Assembly: GCF_036311905.1 (NCBI RefSeq)
Contig: NZ_JAZDCH010000017.1
Location: 62,001-126,000, forward strand
Length of the DNA stretch: 64,000 bases
Direction of reading: 5' to 3'
Source of the DNA: Brachybacterium sp036311905
Lineage (GTDB): Bacteria; Actinomycetota; Actinomycetes; Actinomycetales; Dermabacteraceae
The position numbers and the translations under genes are program-made. Below the pieces are notes generated by a model, which worked only from the letters and a program-made list of their open reading frames with translations, did not search any database and had not been told where the DNA came from. The first letter of the stretch is position 1, and every line of letters begins with the position of its first letter. Shown here piece after piece: positions 17,225 to 25,455 of the stretch.

Positions 17225-17374
17225 CGTGGCCTCCTCCCTCGCGGCGTACCCTCAGGCACGTCCGCCGCTTCATCGTGCCCATCCGGACCGGCGATGTCGA
17301 GATCCGCGGCGCGGCCTCGACCACTCGTCGAGGGCATCCGCCCCCGAACGCCCGACCCCACCGAGGAGCTCCCG

Positions 17375-17767
17375 ATGAAGTACGTGATCCTGATCCATTC
17401 CAACCCCCAGCCCTGGGGCCATCCCACCCCGGACTACCTGCCGGAGGAGCAGGCCCGGCCCGCCGCCGAGCGGGAGGCCGACTCCCGGTCCTTCGACGCG
17501 GCGTTCGGCGAGGTCCTCGAGCGCGGCGAGCTCGTCCACGCCGAGGCGCTCGCCGCCCCCTCGGGCTCGCGGCTGTTCCGCTGGGAGGGCGACCGACGGA
17601 TCGTCGTCGACGGCCCGTATGCCGAGGGCCGCGAGCACCTCGCCGGGTTCTTCATCGTCGACACCGAGACGCCCGAGAGGGCGGCGGAAATCGCCGGCCT
17701 GTTCGGCGCCCGGGGGGAGACGGTGGAGCTGCGACCGGTGATGAGCGAGGCTCCCGACGAGTCCTGA
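17375..17767 (+). CDS. YCII-related DGPF-domain protein
   Basis: A 130-residue protein of the YCII/DGPF family (MKYVILIHSNPQPWGHP at the N-terminus; the signature DGPYAEGREHLAGFFIVD at about residues 69-86; a C-terminal TVELRPVM strand). DGPF proteins are encoded next to ECF42 sigma factors across actinobacteria and proteobacteria, as here: the sigma gene starts 22 bases downstream. Their biochemical role is not settled. The ATG has a GAGGAGCTCCC ribosome site. Confidence 0.88.
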   Translation: MKYVILIHSNPQPWGHPTPDYLPEEQARPAAEREADSRSFDAAFGEVLERGELVHAEALAAPSGSRLFRWEGDRRIVVDGPYAEGREHLAGFFIVDTETPERAAEIAGLFGARGETVELRPVMSEAPDES

Positions 17768-17789
17768 TCCCGCCTCGGACCTGGAGGAC

Positions 17790-19022
17790 GTGTGGCGCCG
17801 CGAGGCGCCGCACGACCTCGCCGCGCTGCTGCGCCGGCACGGGGATCTCGCGGACTGCGAGGACGCCGTGCAGCTGGCGCTGCTGGCCGCCGCCGAGCAG
17901 TGGCCGCGAGACGGCCTGCCCGACTCGCCCCGCGCCTGGCTGCGGGCGGTCGCCTCACGGCGCCTGATCGACGGGATCCGCGCGGACGTCGCGCGGCGCA
18001 CCCGCGAGGAGCGGGCCGCCCGGCTCGAGGAGCCGCTGCGCGGGGACCGCGGTGCTCCGGCCGGGGACCCGGCCCGGTCGTCGGAGGACGGCGAGGATCT
18101 CCTCCCCCTGCTCCTGCTGTGCGCCCACCCCTCCCTGACTCCGGCCTCCCAGACGGCGCTGATGCTGCGGGCGGTCGGCGGGCTGCGCACCGCCGAGCTG
18201 GCGGCGTGCTTCTTCGTGCCGGAATCGACGATGGCGCAGCGGATCTCCCGGGCGAAGGCCCGCCTGCGCGCCGACGGGGCCCGGCTCCCCGCGCCCACCG
18301 GTGAGGATCTGCCCCTCCGCCTGCACGCCGTCCGACATGCCGTCTCCGCGCTCTACGCCCAGGACCACTCCCTGGCCGAGCGCGGACGGGGCACCGACCG
18401 GCTGCTCGGCGACGCCGCCGTCCGGGTGGCGCGCGCGATGCTCGCGGCTCGGCCGGCGGACCCCGAGAGCGCCGGTCTCCTGGCGCTGCTGCTGCTCACC
18501 CATGCCCGGGCTCCCGCTCGCCTGGATGCCGACGGGGAGATCGTGCCGCTCCTCATCCAGGACAGATCGCGGTGGGACCACGCCCTGGTGCGGGAGGGGA
18601 TCTCCCTGGTGGAGCGGACCCTGCCCGTGGGCCCGGTGGGGCCGTTCCAGCTCCAGGCGGCGATCGCCGCGGTCCACGCCGAGGCGGCGACGAGCGACGC
18701 CACCGACTGGCCGCAGATCCTGGTGCTCTACCGCATGCTGGCGGATCTCGAGCCGACCCCGGCCGTGCTGCTGGGGCTCGCGGTGGCGACCGCCGAGGTG
18801 GAGGGTCCGCATGCGGGGCTGGACCTGCTCGCCATGCATCCGCCGCTCTCCCATCGCCATGAGGCGGTGACCGGGCACCTCCTCGCCCGGCTGGGGCGGG
18901 AGGAGGAGGCGCGGGCCGCCTTCCTGCGTGCCGCCGAGCGCACCCGGAGCCCGTCCGAGCAGCGCTATCTGCGCCGGCTGGCGTCGGCGGCAACGGTTCC
19001 CGAGCCGGACGACGCCCCTTGA
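17790..19022 (+). CDS. ECF42-type RNA polymerase sigma factor with TPR-like C-terminal extension
   Basis: A 410-residue sigma-70-family extracytoplasmic-function factor. Region 2 spans about residues 1-60 (LAALLRRHGDLADCEDAVQL ... DSPRAWLRAVASRRLID). Region 4 is at about 105-155 (TPASQTALMLRAVGGLRTAELAACFFVPESTMAQRISRAKARLR). A long all-helical C-terminal extension follows (DPESAGLLALLLLTHARAPARLDADGEIVPLL... ), the hallmark of the ECF42 group, in which the extension rather than an anti-sigma factor is thought to control activity. It follows its usual DGPF partner. The GTG at 17790 is the only start codon in frame, with GGAGGAC almost abutting it, so the exact N-terminus is a little uncertain. 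Confidence 0.87.
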   Translation: MWRREAPHDLAALLRRHGDLADCEDAVQLALLAAAEQWPRDGLPDSPRAWLRAVASRRLIDGIRADVARRTREERAARLEEPLRGDRGAPAGDPARSSEDGEDLLPLLLLCAHPSLTPASQTALMLRAVGGLRTAELAACFFVPESTMAQRISRAKARLRADGARLPAPTGEDLPLRLHAVRHAVSALYAQDHSLAERGRGTDRLLGDAAVRVARAMLAARPADPESAGLLALLLLTHARAPARLDADGEIVPLLIQDRSRWDHALVREGISLVERTLPVGPVGPFQLQAAIAAVHAEAATSDATDWPQILVLYRMLADLEPTPAVLLGLAVATAEVEGPHAGLDLLAMHPPLSHRHEAVTGHLLARLGREEEARAAFLRAAERTRSPSEQRYLRRLASAATVPEPDDAP

Positions 19023-19038
19023 CCGTCTCCCGGCGCCG

Positions 19039-21600
19039 TCAGGGCAAGTGCAGCACCGTCACCCCCGGGCCGACCTCCCGCTCCACACCCTTCCACCGCA
19101 CCACGGCGGAGACGTTCGCGGGCACGTCCACTTCGAGCTCGCGCCCCGCCGCGTCGTAGCGCACGCGCACGTCGCCGCGGATCGTGGGCACCGTGCCCTC
19201 CATCCACCGCAGCGGGCCGGGCCGCGGGGCGATCTCGAGCCGGGCCGCACCGGGGGCGACGATGCGCACGCCCAGCACCCAGCGGGCGAGGACGTTGACG
19301 GGCGCGGTGCCCCAGGCGTGGGAGTAGGTCATGTTGGGCTTGAGGGAGGGGTCCCAGGCCTCGGGCACGATCGTGGCGCCGAGGTCGGCGATCCCGTGCA
19401 GCCAGCCGCGCTCCCCGCGGGAGGTGAGCAGGGCGAGGGCCTCGTCGGCGCGGCCCAGGGAGAAGAGGGCGTCGAGCAGGAACTGGGCGCCGTAGATGCT
19501 CATCCGCATCCCGCCGGCGGCGAGGTGCTCGGCGAGCGCGTCGCGGTGCGCGGCGGGCGCCTGGCCGAGGGCGACGGGGATGGCGCTCGAATGCTGGGCG
19601 GCGTGCTCGACGGCGCTCCCGTCGGCGCGGAGCCCGTCGCGGAGCACCCCGTCGGCCCGCACCAGCAGGCGCTCCGTCGCCGCACGCATGCCTGCTGCCC
19701 GCTCCGCGTGGTGCGCGGCCTCGCGGGGCCGGCCGAGCGCCGTGCAGATCCGGCCGAGGGCGTCGTGGGCCGCGGCCTGGAAGGCGTTCAGGACCGTGCT
19801 GACCTCGGTGATCTCCACGTCGTCGCGGCAGGTCACGGGCCAGTCCACGAGCACGGCGTCCCAGCCGCTGGAGCTGCCGGGCTCGAGGTGCACGAGACCG
19901 TCCGCGCCGAGGGCGCGGTCGTAGCCGGCGGCGCGCCAGAGGTCGAGGTCGGTGCGCAGTTGGGCGTCATCGCCAGTGGCGAGATAGTCCTCCCAGGCCA
20001 GGAGGACGGGCATGAGGTGGTACTCGGCGGGCCAGGTGGGCCGACGGGTGAGGTACCGGGTGCTCGCGCGGGCCAGCGCGAAGCTGCGCTCGCACGCGTA
20101 CTGCGAGAGCTGGTTGACGTAGGCGTCGCCCTCATAGGGCAGGCGCTCCCGCGCGGGGGTGTCGAGGTAGAGGTCCAGCGTGGTGGCCTCGATCGAGTAG
20201 CGGCACAGCTCGTGCACCCGGTCGAGGTCCGGATCCGAGGAGGCGAAGGACCCGGTGTGGGCGGTGCCGGAGGTGAGGAGGGTGGGGGTGACCTCGAGGT
20301 CCGAGACCGTGCCGGAGAGCAGGTGGAGATCGGCGTAGCGGAAGGCGCGGTAGCCCCAGTGCTCGACCTCCTGCTCCCCCGCGCGCAGCGTCCACGTCTC
20401 CTCGTACACGTTCCCGGTGGGCATCGCGGAGAGGACGCGGCCGTGCTCGTCCCGCTGTTCGCCGAGGTGGACGGCGATCCGGGCGCCGTCGCTCGCGCGG
20501 CAGCGGAGGCGCAGGCCGCCCACGATTTCCCGGCCCAGGTCGATCCGCCAGGTCGCGGCGGGGGCCGCGTCGGGGCCGACGGTCGCAGAGCCGACGGGGC
20601 CCGGTTCCGGCGGATCCGGTGCGCCGGCCGCGGGGCCGACGGGCTCCGGTCGGAGGGCCACGCCGCTCTCCTGGTGCAGGGAGACCGTGGCGGGGACGGG
20701 ACGTCCGGGCAGCGGCGGTGCGGTGGCGGCCGGTGCCCAGCCGCCGTCGTCGAATCCGGGGAGGGTCCAGCCGGCCGGCTCCTCCCGCAGGTCCCAGTCC
20801 TCGGCGGGGGCGTGGTACCAGAAGCCGCCGATGCTGCGGGTGCCGGGCAGCAGGCGGTCGCCGGGGAGGGCGCGCCAGGTGTCCGGGCCAGTCGTGTGCT
20901 CGAGCCGGGTGCCGTCGGCGAGGACAACGACGAGGCGCACGGCGACCTGCCGCCCCTCCTGCGCCCAGGCGAGCACGGCGAGGGCGTTCGCGCCCGGGCG
21001 CAGCAGGTCCGCGACGTGATGAGTGTGGAGCGAGGGTCGGCCGTCGGCGCTGCGGGCGCTGCTGAACCCGGTGACCTGCCCGTTCACCCACATCTTGGCG
21101 ACGTGCTGGCGTCCGCCGCGGGGCCCGGCGGCACCGGCCGGTCCGCCCTCCGGGGAGAGGCCGACGCTCTCGAGGAAGGCGGCGCAGATCGGGGTATCCG
21201 GCAGGGTGATCTCGCGGCGGAGCAGGGCCCAGTCCGGGTCGCCCGCGGCCCAGATCGGGCGCGCGAGCCAGCGGTCCGGGGCGGTGGTGAACAGGGCGGG
21301 CTCGGACCAGTCACCGGTCTCCGAGGTGGCGAGCCACACCCGCCACCAGTACGGGGTGGAGGGGGCGAGCGGCAGGTCCTCGACGAGCACGCCGGTCGAG
21401 TCCGGGGAATCGACGGTGCCCGAGTCCCACAGGATCTGCGCGCAGGCGGGGTCCTCGGAGATCTGCAGCCGGTAGGAACGCTGCCGTGCGTCCCCCAGCG
21501 GGGGCACGATCCAGGACAGCCGCAGCGCGGCGGGGTCGACGCCGGCGGCGCGCTCCTGCAGGTCCAGCAGCAGGCCCGTCGGGCGCTGGTCGGGGTCCAT
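19039..21600 (-). CDS. Alpha-L-rhamnosidase (GH78)
   Basis: The 853-residue protein has the multidomain layout of GH78: an N-terminal fibronectin-like region (SWIVPPLGDARQRSYRLQIS ... YWWRVWLATSETGDWSEPALF), a jelly-roll with carbohydrate-binding features (AKMWVNGQVTGFSSARS, TWRIDLGREIVGGLRLR, GYRAFRYADLHLL), an (alpha/alpha)6 catalytic barrel and a C-terminal beta domain. The catalytic region contains YLDTPARERLPYEGDAYVNQLSQYACERSF, matching the D-x-P-x-R-D/E-E-R-x-x-x-x-G-D signature that carries the general acid, and EAWDPSLKPNMTYSHAWGTAP near the end. No signal peptide is seen, so it is probably cytoplasmic and acts on imported rhamnosides. It is not accompanied by rhamnose catabolism genes in the window. 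Confidence 0.87.
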   Translation of the reverse strand: MDPDQRPTGLLLDLQERAAGVDPAALRLSWIVPPLGDARQRSYRLQISEDPACAQILWDSGTVDSPDSTGVLVEDLPLAPSTPYWWRVWLATSETGDWSEPALFTTAPDRWLARPIWAAGDPDWALLRREITLPDTPICAAFLESVGLSPEGGPAGAAGPRGGRQHVAKMWVNGQVTGFSSARSADGRPSLHTHHVADLLRPGANALAVLAWAQEGRQVAVRLVVVLADGTRLEHTTGPDTWRALPGDRLLPGTRSIGGFWYHAPAEDWDLREEPAGWTLPGFDDGGWAPAATAPPLPGRPVPATVSLHQESGVALRPEPVGPAAGAPDPPEPGPVGSATVGPDAAPAATWRIDLGREIVGGLRLRCRASDGARIAVHLGEQRDEHGRVLSAMPTGNVYEETWTLRAGEQEVEHWGYRAFRYADLHLLSGTVSDLEVTPTLLTSGTAHTGSFASSDPDLDRVHELCRYSIEATTLDLYLDTPARERLPYEGDAYVNQLSQYACERSFALARASTRYLTRRPTWPAEYHLMPVLLAWEDYLATGDDAQLRTDLDLWRAAGYDRALGADGLVHLEPGSSSGWDAVLVDWPVTCRDDVEITEVSTVLNAFQAAAHDALGRICTALGRPREAAHHAERAAGMRAATERLLVRADGVLRDGLRADGSAVEHAAQHSSAIPVALGQAPAAHRDALAEHLAAGGMRMSIYGAQFLLDALFSLGRADEALALLTSRGERGWLHGIADLGATIVPEAWDPSLKPNMTYSHAWGTAPVNVLARWVLGVRIVAPGAARLEIAPRPGPLRWMEGTVPTIRGDVRVRYDAAGRELEVDVPANVSAVVRWKGVEREVGPGVTVLHLP

Positions 21601-21820
21601 CGGTGCGGCTCCTTCGCTGACCACGGGACGATCGGGCCAGGCTACCGGCGGGTGGTTCGGGGCGGTGGGCCGGCGACCGTCTCGGCGACGCCACGGGCCG
21701 CCCTCGCACCCTCTGTGGCGTGCCTCACTCGAGTCGTGCGGGGAAGGCACCTCTCCTTGTGCCCTGGCCTCCCCCGTCGGACCCCCAGCCCGCACCACCC
21801 AGCACCCCGAGGACGCCGCC
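21601..21820. other. Divergent intergenic region
   Basis: This 220-base gap separates the rhamnosidase (minus) from a phosphotransferase (plus). It should hold both promoters. I see no palindrome of note and no small ORF with a ribosome site. Confidence 0.4.
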
Positions 21821-22771
21821 ATGGACACGTCTCCGCACCTCTCCTCCGTACTCAGCGCCTGGTCCACCCTGCTCGGGGACCACCCCCGGATCGACCCCGC
21901 GCCTCCGGGTCGCGACCTCTGGCCGGTCACCGCGGCGGACGGCCGACGGTACGTGCTCAAGCGGCTGGGTCCCTGGCGGAACCTGCCGGTGGCCGACCAG
22001 GCCCGGGCGCTCGCCCATCTCTCCCGCCTCGGCGTGCGGGTCGCGGAGTTCCTGGTCACCGAGGAGGCAGGCATGTTCGCCGGGGCGCCGGAGGACAGCT
22101 TCGTGCTGATGCCGCACCTCCCGCATGACGACATCGCCCCGGAACGGTCGCTGCCGGTCGAGGAGCTCGTCGGCCGCTCCGTCGCCGCGCTGCACCGGGG
22201 TCTCGCCGCCTACCCCTGGGACGCACACTCGTACCGCGAGAGCATCACCGAGGGCCTCGCGGAGCTGAACGTCCCCGACGACGTCCGGGAAGGGTTCGAC
22301 GCCCGGCGCGACGAGGTCCTCGCCCGGATCGCGCCGCTGTCGCTCCAGCTGGTGCACGGCGACCTCACGCCCGACAACGTCCTGGTCTGGGCGGCCGACG
22401 GGGCGGTCTCGTTCATCGACCTCGACCACCTGCCGCGGGCACCCCGGGTCTGGGACCTCGCCAAGTACGTCAGCCGCCGTCTGCGCCGCCTGCCCCTGCC
22501 CTCTGCCCTGCAGAACGTGGAGCGGTTCGTGGCCGGCTACCACCGCACCGCGCCGCTCGCCGCGGAGGAGGTCGACGCCCTGCCCGCGATGATCCTCGCG
22601 ATGAACCTGCTCGAGGCCTCATGGACCGCGCGCATCCTCTCCGGGCTGCTCGAGCGGCGGCTGCTGCCCGAGCAGCGGGCCGAGCTCGAGCCGACGCTGG
22701 CCGCGCTGCGCCGTCAGCTCGCTGGCGAGGCGCGTCTCGTCACGGCGATTGCCGCGGCCACGACGGCGTGA
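21821..22771 (+). CDS. APH/ChoK-family phosphotransferase
   Basis: A 316-residue kinase-like phosphotransferase. The N-lobe contains GRRYVLKRLGPWRN with the ATP-binding lysine, the hinge is FVLMPHLPHDD, the catalytic loop is LVHGDLTPDNVLV (His-Gly-Asp-x-x-x-x-Asn) and the metal-binding Asp is in SFIDLDHLPRAPRVWDLAKYV. This set is intact, unlike that of the marR-linked relative at 10.1 kb. The ATG at 21821 has GAGGACGCCGCC before it. The targets of such proteins range from aminoglycosides and macrolides to homoserine and fructosamine; the neighbours do not discriminate. Confidence 0.84.
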   Translation: MDTSPHLSSVLSAWSTLLGDHPRIDPAPPGRDLWPVTAADGRRYVLKRLGPWRNLPVADQARALAHLSRLGVRVAEFLVTEEAGMFAGAPEDSFVLMPHLPHDDIAPERSLPVEELVGRSVAALHRGLAAYPWDAHSYRESITEGLAELNVPDDVREGFDARRDEVLARIAPLSLQLVHGDLTPDNVLVWAADGAVSFIDLDHLPRAPRVWDLAKYVSRRLRRLPLPSALQNVERFVAGYHRTAPLAAEEVDALPAMILAMNLLEASWTARILSGLLERRLLPEQRAELEPTLAALRRQLAGEARLVTAIAAATTA

Positions 22772-22815
22772 CCATCGCGCGTCGGCACGGTGGAGCATGT
22801 GTCAGCATCGCCACC

Positions 22816-22835
22816 AGTACAGCTTTTCCTGTACT
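22816..22835. promoter_or_regulatory. cmtR: Operator of the CmtR-like sensor
   Basis: AGTACAG (22816-22822) and CTGTACT (22829-22835) form a perfect inverted repeat with a 6-base spacer, 8 bases upstream of the likely GTG start. The right arm could double as a -10 element (TGTACT), making the operator overlap the promoter, as expected for an ArsR-family repressor that autoregulates. Confidence 0.7.
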
Positions 22836-22843
22836 CTCAAGGG

Positions 22844-23179
22844 GTGCTCGACACCGTCTCCCTCAGCCACACCGCCTCCCTCGCACGGTTTGGCCATGCG
22901 TTGTCCGATGAGACCCGCGCCCGGATCCTCGTGGCCCTGCGGGAGGCTCCGGCGCTGCCCTCCGACCTCTCGGACGCTCTCGGTGTCTCCCGGCAGAAGC
23001 TCTCGAACCACCTCGCCTGCCTGCGTGGCTGCGGCCTGGTCACCGCGGAGAGACGGGGTCGCACCACTCTCTATCGGCTGAGCGATTCGGCGCTGGCTGC
23101 GGCGCTCGGCGACCTGCTCCAGCTCACCCTCGTGGTCGACCCCGACTGCTGCAGCGGGGAGGGGTGCACGTGTCGCTGA
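22844..23179 (+). CDS. cmtR: CmtR-like ArsR-family metal-sensing repressor
   Basis: A 111-residue winged-helix repressor. The recognition helix region reads LSDALGVSRQKLSNHLACLRGCGLVTAERRGRTTLYRLS. Cys59 and Cys63 within the recognition helix and Cys102 near the C-terminus match the Cys57/Cys61/Cys102 Cd(II)/Pb(II) site of mycobacterial CmtR. Three further cysteines (103, 108, 110) enrich the tail. It should derepress on binding cadmium, lead or a similar soft metal. The GTG at 22844 is chosen because a perfect operator ends at 22835; upstream GTG codons (for example 22790) would place the operator inside the coding sequence. Its end overlaps the transporter gene, and the two form an operon. 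Confidence 0.87.
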   Translation: MLDTVSLSHTASLARFGHALSDETRARILVALREAPALPSDLSDALGVSRQKLSNHLACLRGCGLVTAERRGRTTLYRLSDSALAAALGDLLQLTLVVDPDCCSGEGCTCR

Positions 23180-23838
23180 GCCCCGTCCTCGCCCCGCACC
23201 GTCGTCGTGTCCTCCAGCGCCGGATCCGGTGGATCGTCGGCGCGACCATCACCTACAACGTGCTCGAGGCGATCATCGCGCTGGCCGCCGGTCGGGCCGC
23301 GTCCTCCACAGCCCTGATCGGGTTCGGGCTCGACTCGCTGGTCGAGGTGCTCTCCGCGGCGGCCGTCGCCTGGCAGTTCGCCGCGCCCGATCCGCATCGA
23401 CGAGAGCGGGTGGCGCTGAAGGTGATCGCCGTGTCCTTCTTCGGGCTCGCCGCCTTCGTCACCGTCGACGCTCTGCGCGCGCTGCTCGGCGGGGAGTCGG
23501 CGGACCACTCCCCCGTGGGCATCGCGCTCGCCGCGGTCAGCGTAGTGCTCATGCCGGCCTTTTCCTGGTTCGAGCGCCGCACCGGGCGGGAGCTCGGCTC
23601 GGCGAGCGCCATCGCCGATTCGAAGCAGACCCTGATCTGCTCCTATCTCTCGGCGGCTGTGCTCCTGGGTCTGCTCGCGAATAGCCTGCTGGGCTGGGCA
23701 TGGGCCGACTCGGTCGCGGCCCTGGTCATCGCCGTCTTCGCGGTGCGCGAAGGACTCGAGGCCTGGCGGGGCGAGGCCTGCGCCCAGCCCGTCTCCGCCC
23801 TGGTGGGCGACCGCGAGGTCGACCACGACTGCTGCTGA
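23170..23838 (+). CDS. Cation diffusion facilitator-like metal exporter
   Basis: A 222-residue membrane protein with six predicted helices of the CDF type: RWIVGATITYNVLEAIIALAAG, STALIGFGLDSLVEVLSAAAVAW (metal-site Asp in helix 2), VALKVIAVSFFGLAAFVTVDALRAL, SPVGIALAAVSVVLMPAFSW, ADSKQTLICSYLSAAVLLGLLA and WADSVAALVIAVFAVREGLEAW (Asp of helix 5 in WADS). It ends in a Cys-rich tail (VDHDCC). It lacks the long cytoplasmic C-terminal domain of classical CDF proteins. It overlaps cmtR and is presumably induced by cadmium, lead or zinc. The GTG at 23170 has GGAGG seven bases upstream; GTG 23164 is the alternative. Confidence 0.83.
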   Translation: MSLSPVLAPHRRRVLQRRIRWIVGATITYNVLEAIIALAAGRAASSTALIGFGLDSLVEVLSAAAVAWQFAAPDPHRRERVALKVIAVSFFGLAAFVTVDALRALLGGESADHSPVGIALAAVSVVLMPAFSWFERRTGRELGSASAIADSKQTLICSYLSAAVLLGLLANSLLGWAWADSVAALVIAVFAVREGLEAWRGEACAQPVSALVGDREVDHDCC

Positions 23839-23865
23839 GGTTCCGCGGTACCTCGCCGTCGCAAC

Positions 23866-23971
23866 CCGGCCCGGTCCCGCCCTCGCGACGTCCTCGAAGA
23901 CGGAGGATTCGGACACAGCCGGCCCGGTCCCGCCCTCGCGACGTCCTCGAAGACGGAGGATTCGGACACAG
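23866..23971. repeat. Perfect 53-bp tandem duplication
   Basis: Bases 23866-23918 are repeated exactly at 23919-23971. Each unit contains TCCTC...GAGGA as a small inverted repeat. It lies between the metal exporter and the A/T-richer island and marks the abrupt composition change. It could be a duplicated terminator-like segment or a recombination scar. Confidence 0.9.
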
Positions 23972-24032
23972 TCCGCACTTCCCGACACAGACAGCCCCAT
24001 ATCCGGAGACGTCACCTGCCACGGAGAAGATT

Positions 24033-24500
24033 TCACCCTGGCGAATCTATGCCATTCGGCCACCTGAAGTGACCAGCAAGGTGAACAAGCGTCCGCCCCG
24101 ACTCGCCAATATACAGCGAGATCTCCGCGTGCTTTCGTGAAGAGTCATCTTCATAGTCAATATCTACGAACTGACGCGTTTCTCTCCCTGAGAGCCAGCA
24201 CTGAACAGACAGATGGAATCCGCTGTCGCGCACATCAAATTCAATAAGATCGGGATTCACATAGACTTCCGCTCCCGCCCGGACACAGTTCTTCGCATCG
24301 TCCAGCGTGAGGCCAGAGTCCTTCAGGCGAAGCAATTCACTATCGGGATGACGAAGAAACTCGAACCCCTCGCCGCTCAAAGAGCCTCTAGGGATCGCGC
24401 AGTGAGCAGATCCTAGTGGCCGAGCCTGTTCAAAGCGCTCGACCGCGACGGCAAATGTCTCTGACCGTTCCCGGGCACGTCGAGTTCGTTTACTCGCCAT
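24033..24500 (-). CDS. Hypothetical protein in a low-GC island
   Basis: A 155-residue protein that I do not recognise. It begins with a basic tail (ASKRTRRARER) and continues as a mixed, fairly acidic globular protein: RLKDSGLTLDDAKNCVRAGAEVYVNPDLIEFDVRD, FHLSVQCWLSGRETRQFVDIDYEDD, AEISLYIGESGRTLVHLAGHF. There is no signal peptide or membrane helix. GGAGGCAGG precedes the ATG. Codon use is much more A/T-rich than its neighbours (TAT, ATT, AAT, AGA frequent), a mark of recent transfer. It is followed upstream on the same strand by another unknown gene. Small acidic proteins in such islands are often orphan immunity or antitoxin proteins, but nothing here proves that. Confidence 0.6.
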   Translation of the reverse strand: MASKRTRRARERSETFAVAVERFEQARPLGSAHCAIPRGSLSGEGFEFLRHPDSELLRLKDSGLTLDDAKNCVRAGAEVYVNPDLIEFDVRDSGFHLSVQCWLSGRETRQFVDIDYEDDSSRKHAEISLYIGESGRTLVHLAGHFRWPNGIDSPG

Positions 24501-24624
24501 CCTGCCTCCATCGGTTCTCTATTAGGTAATCATCCCCGGCTGCCCTCGGGTGCTCCAGAGTAGACTTCGAGGTCCCTCGCGCTCGGGACTCTCCGGTCCA
24601 GAATGCTTCATAGCAATGAGCAAC

Positions 24625-25116
24625 TCATTCAGATCTTTCAGAAAGTTCGTCAACTTCAAAAAGAACTCGGCCCATCGGAATACTGATACCGATGTACGCG
24701 TCATCCTCGTCCGAGCCCTCGTGATACACATACGCCTCATGTGAAGCCAGTTGGCGAGGGGCGAACTGATCAGTGATCATTGCGAGAGTCCGCGATAACA
24801 GTGATTCGAGGTCTCCCTCGAGCGCGACCTCGTCAGTTGCTGTACCACTGGCACTGAAAGTAGCGTGAATCGCCACCCCCAGCGCACCGTCGTTTGCCTT
24901 ATCGAGGTCACCATCAGAGCCCACGAAATCATCCTCCACCCAGTCTTGTTCGCTCACGATGAGGCGCGCCTCATATGCGGCGTTCTCAATCCTCTCGAGA
25001 GCCACCGCTGCACATTCGATGTCAGCGGGGTCGGATAATTCCTTGAGGGCCCCTTGCAGGACCCCGACCCGATCATTGATGAAGATCAACTCTGCCATCA
25101 GGTCGTTAATAGCCAC
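24625..25116 (-). CDS. Hypothetical acidic protein in a low-GC island
   Basis: A 164-residue protein of unknown family. It is strikingly acidic (VSEQDWVEDDFVGSDGDLDKAND; YHEGSDEDDAYIGISIP; VDELSERSE). It begins with an amphipathic helical part (AELIFINDRVGVLQGALKEL, AAVALERIENAAYEARLIV). The GTG at 25116 is preferred because GGAG lies five bases upstream and the frame before it is Arg-rich; ATG 25230 would add 38 residues. The C-terminal 16 codons overlap an alternative minus-strand frame whose hydrophobic reading (EFFLKLTNFLKDLNELLIAM) ends at 24522, so a frameshift near 24680 is conceivable. It is probably co-transcribed with the gene at 24033-24500. Confidence 0.55.
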   Translation of the reverse strand: MAINDLMAELIFINDRVGVLQGALKELSDPADIECAAVALERIENAAYEARLIVSEQDWVEDDFVGSDGDLDKANDGALGVAIHATFSASGTATDEVALEGDLESLLSRTLAMITDQFAPRQLASHEAYVYHEGSDEDDAYIGISIPMGRVLFEVDELSERSE

Positions 25117-25455
25117 GTCGTCTCCAGGATCGTTTCTCCTCAGGCTGATGCCGGGCACTCCGCGAGCGGTATTCGCGCCCACTCGCAGCCCCGTCGCTGC
25201 TCCACCCCTCCGACGCCGGAGATTGAGCACATCATGCGGCCGACGGTCAGCTACCGCTCAGAAACACCGGTCACGGAAAGATCACGATCCCCCTGACTCC
25301 CCTCCCGAAGGACAGCACCGGACGGCAATCGACTCCGCGGTCGGCTCCACCACCTGACCATCGCGCACGGGGGTTCCACCCGTCGGACCCCGCGTCTACG
25401 CTCGCCGTGAGCGCCCGGCACCGAGCCGGCGCCGATGCCGAGGAGGACGTCCGCC

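Noticed and set aside
18928..22128. A 1066-codon plus-strand open frame opposite the rhamnosidase
   Set aside because: The translation is low-complexity Gly/Ala/Val/Arg sequence with no domain, while the minus strand encodes a complete GH78 enzyme.
24522..24740. A 72-codon minus-strand frame at the end of the second island gene
   Set aside because: It overlaps the better-supported 164-residue gene and lacks a ribosome site; kept only as a possible frameshifted tail.
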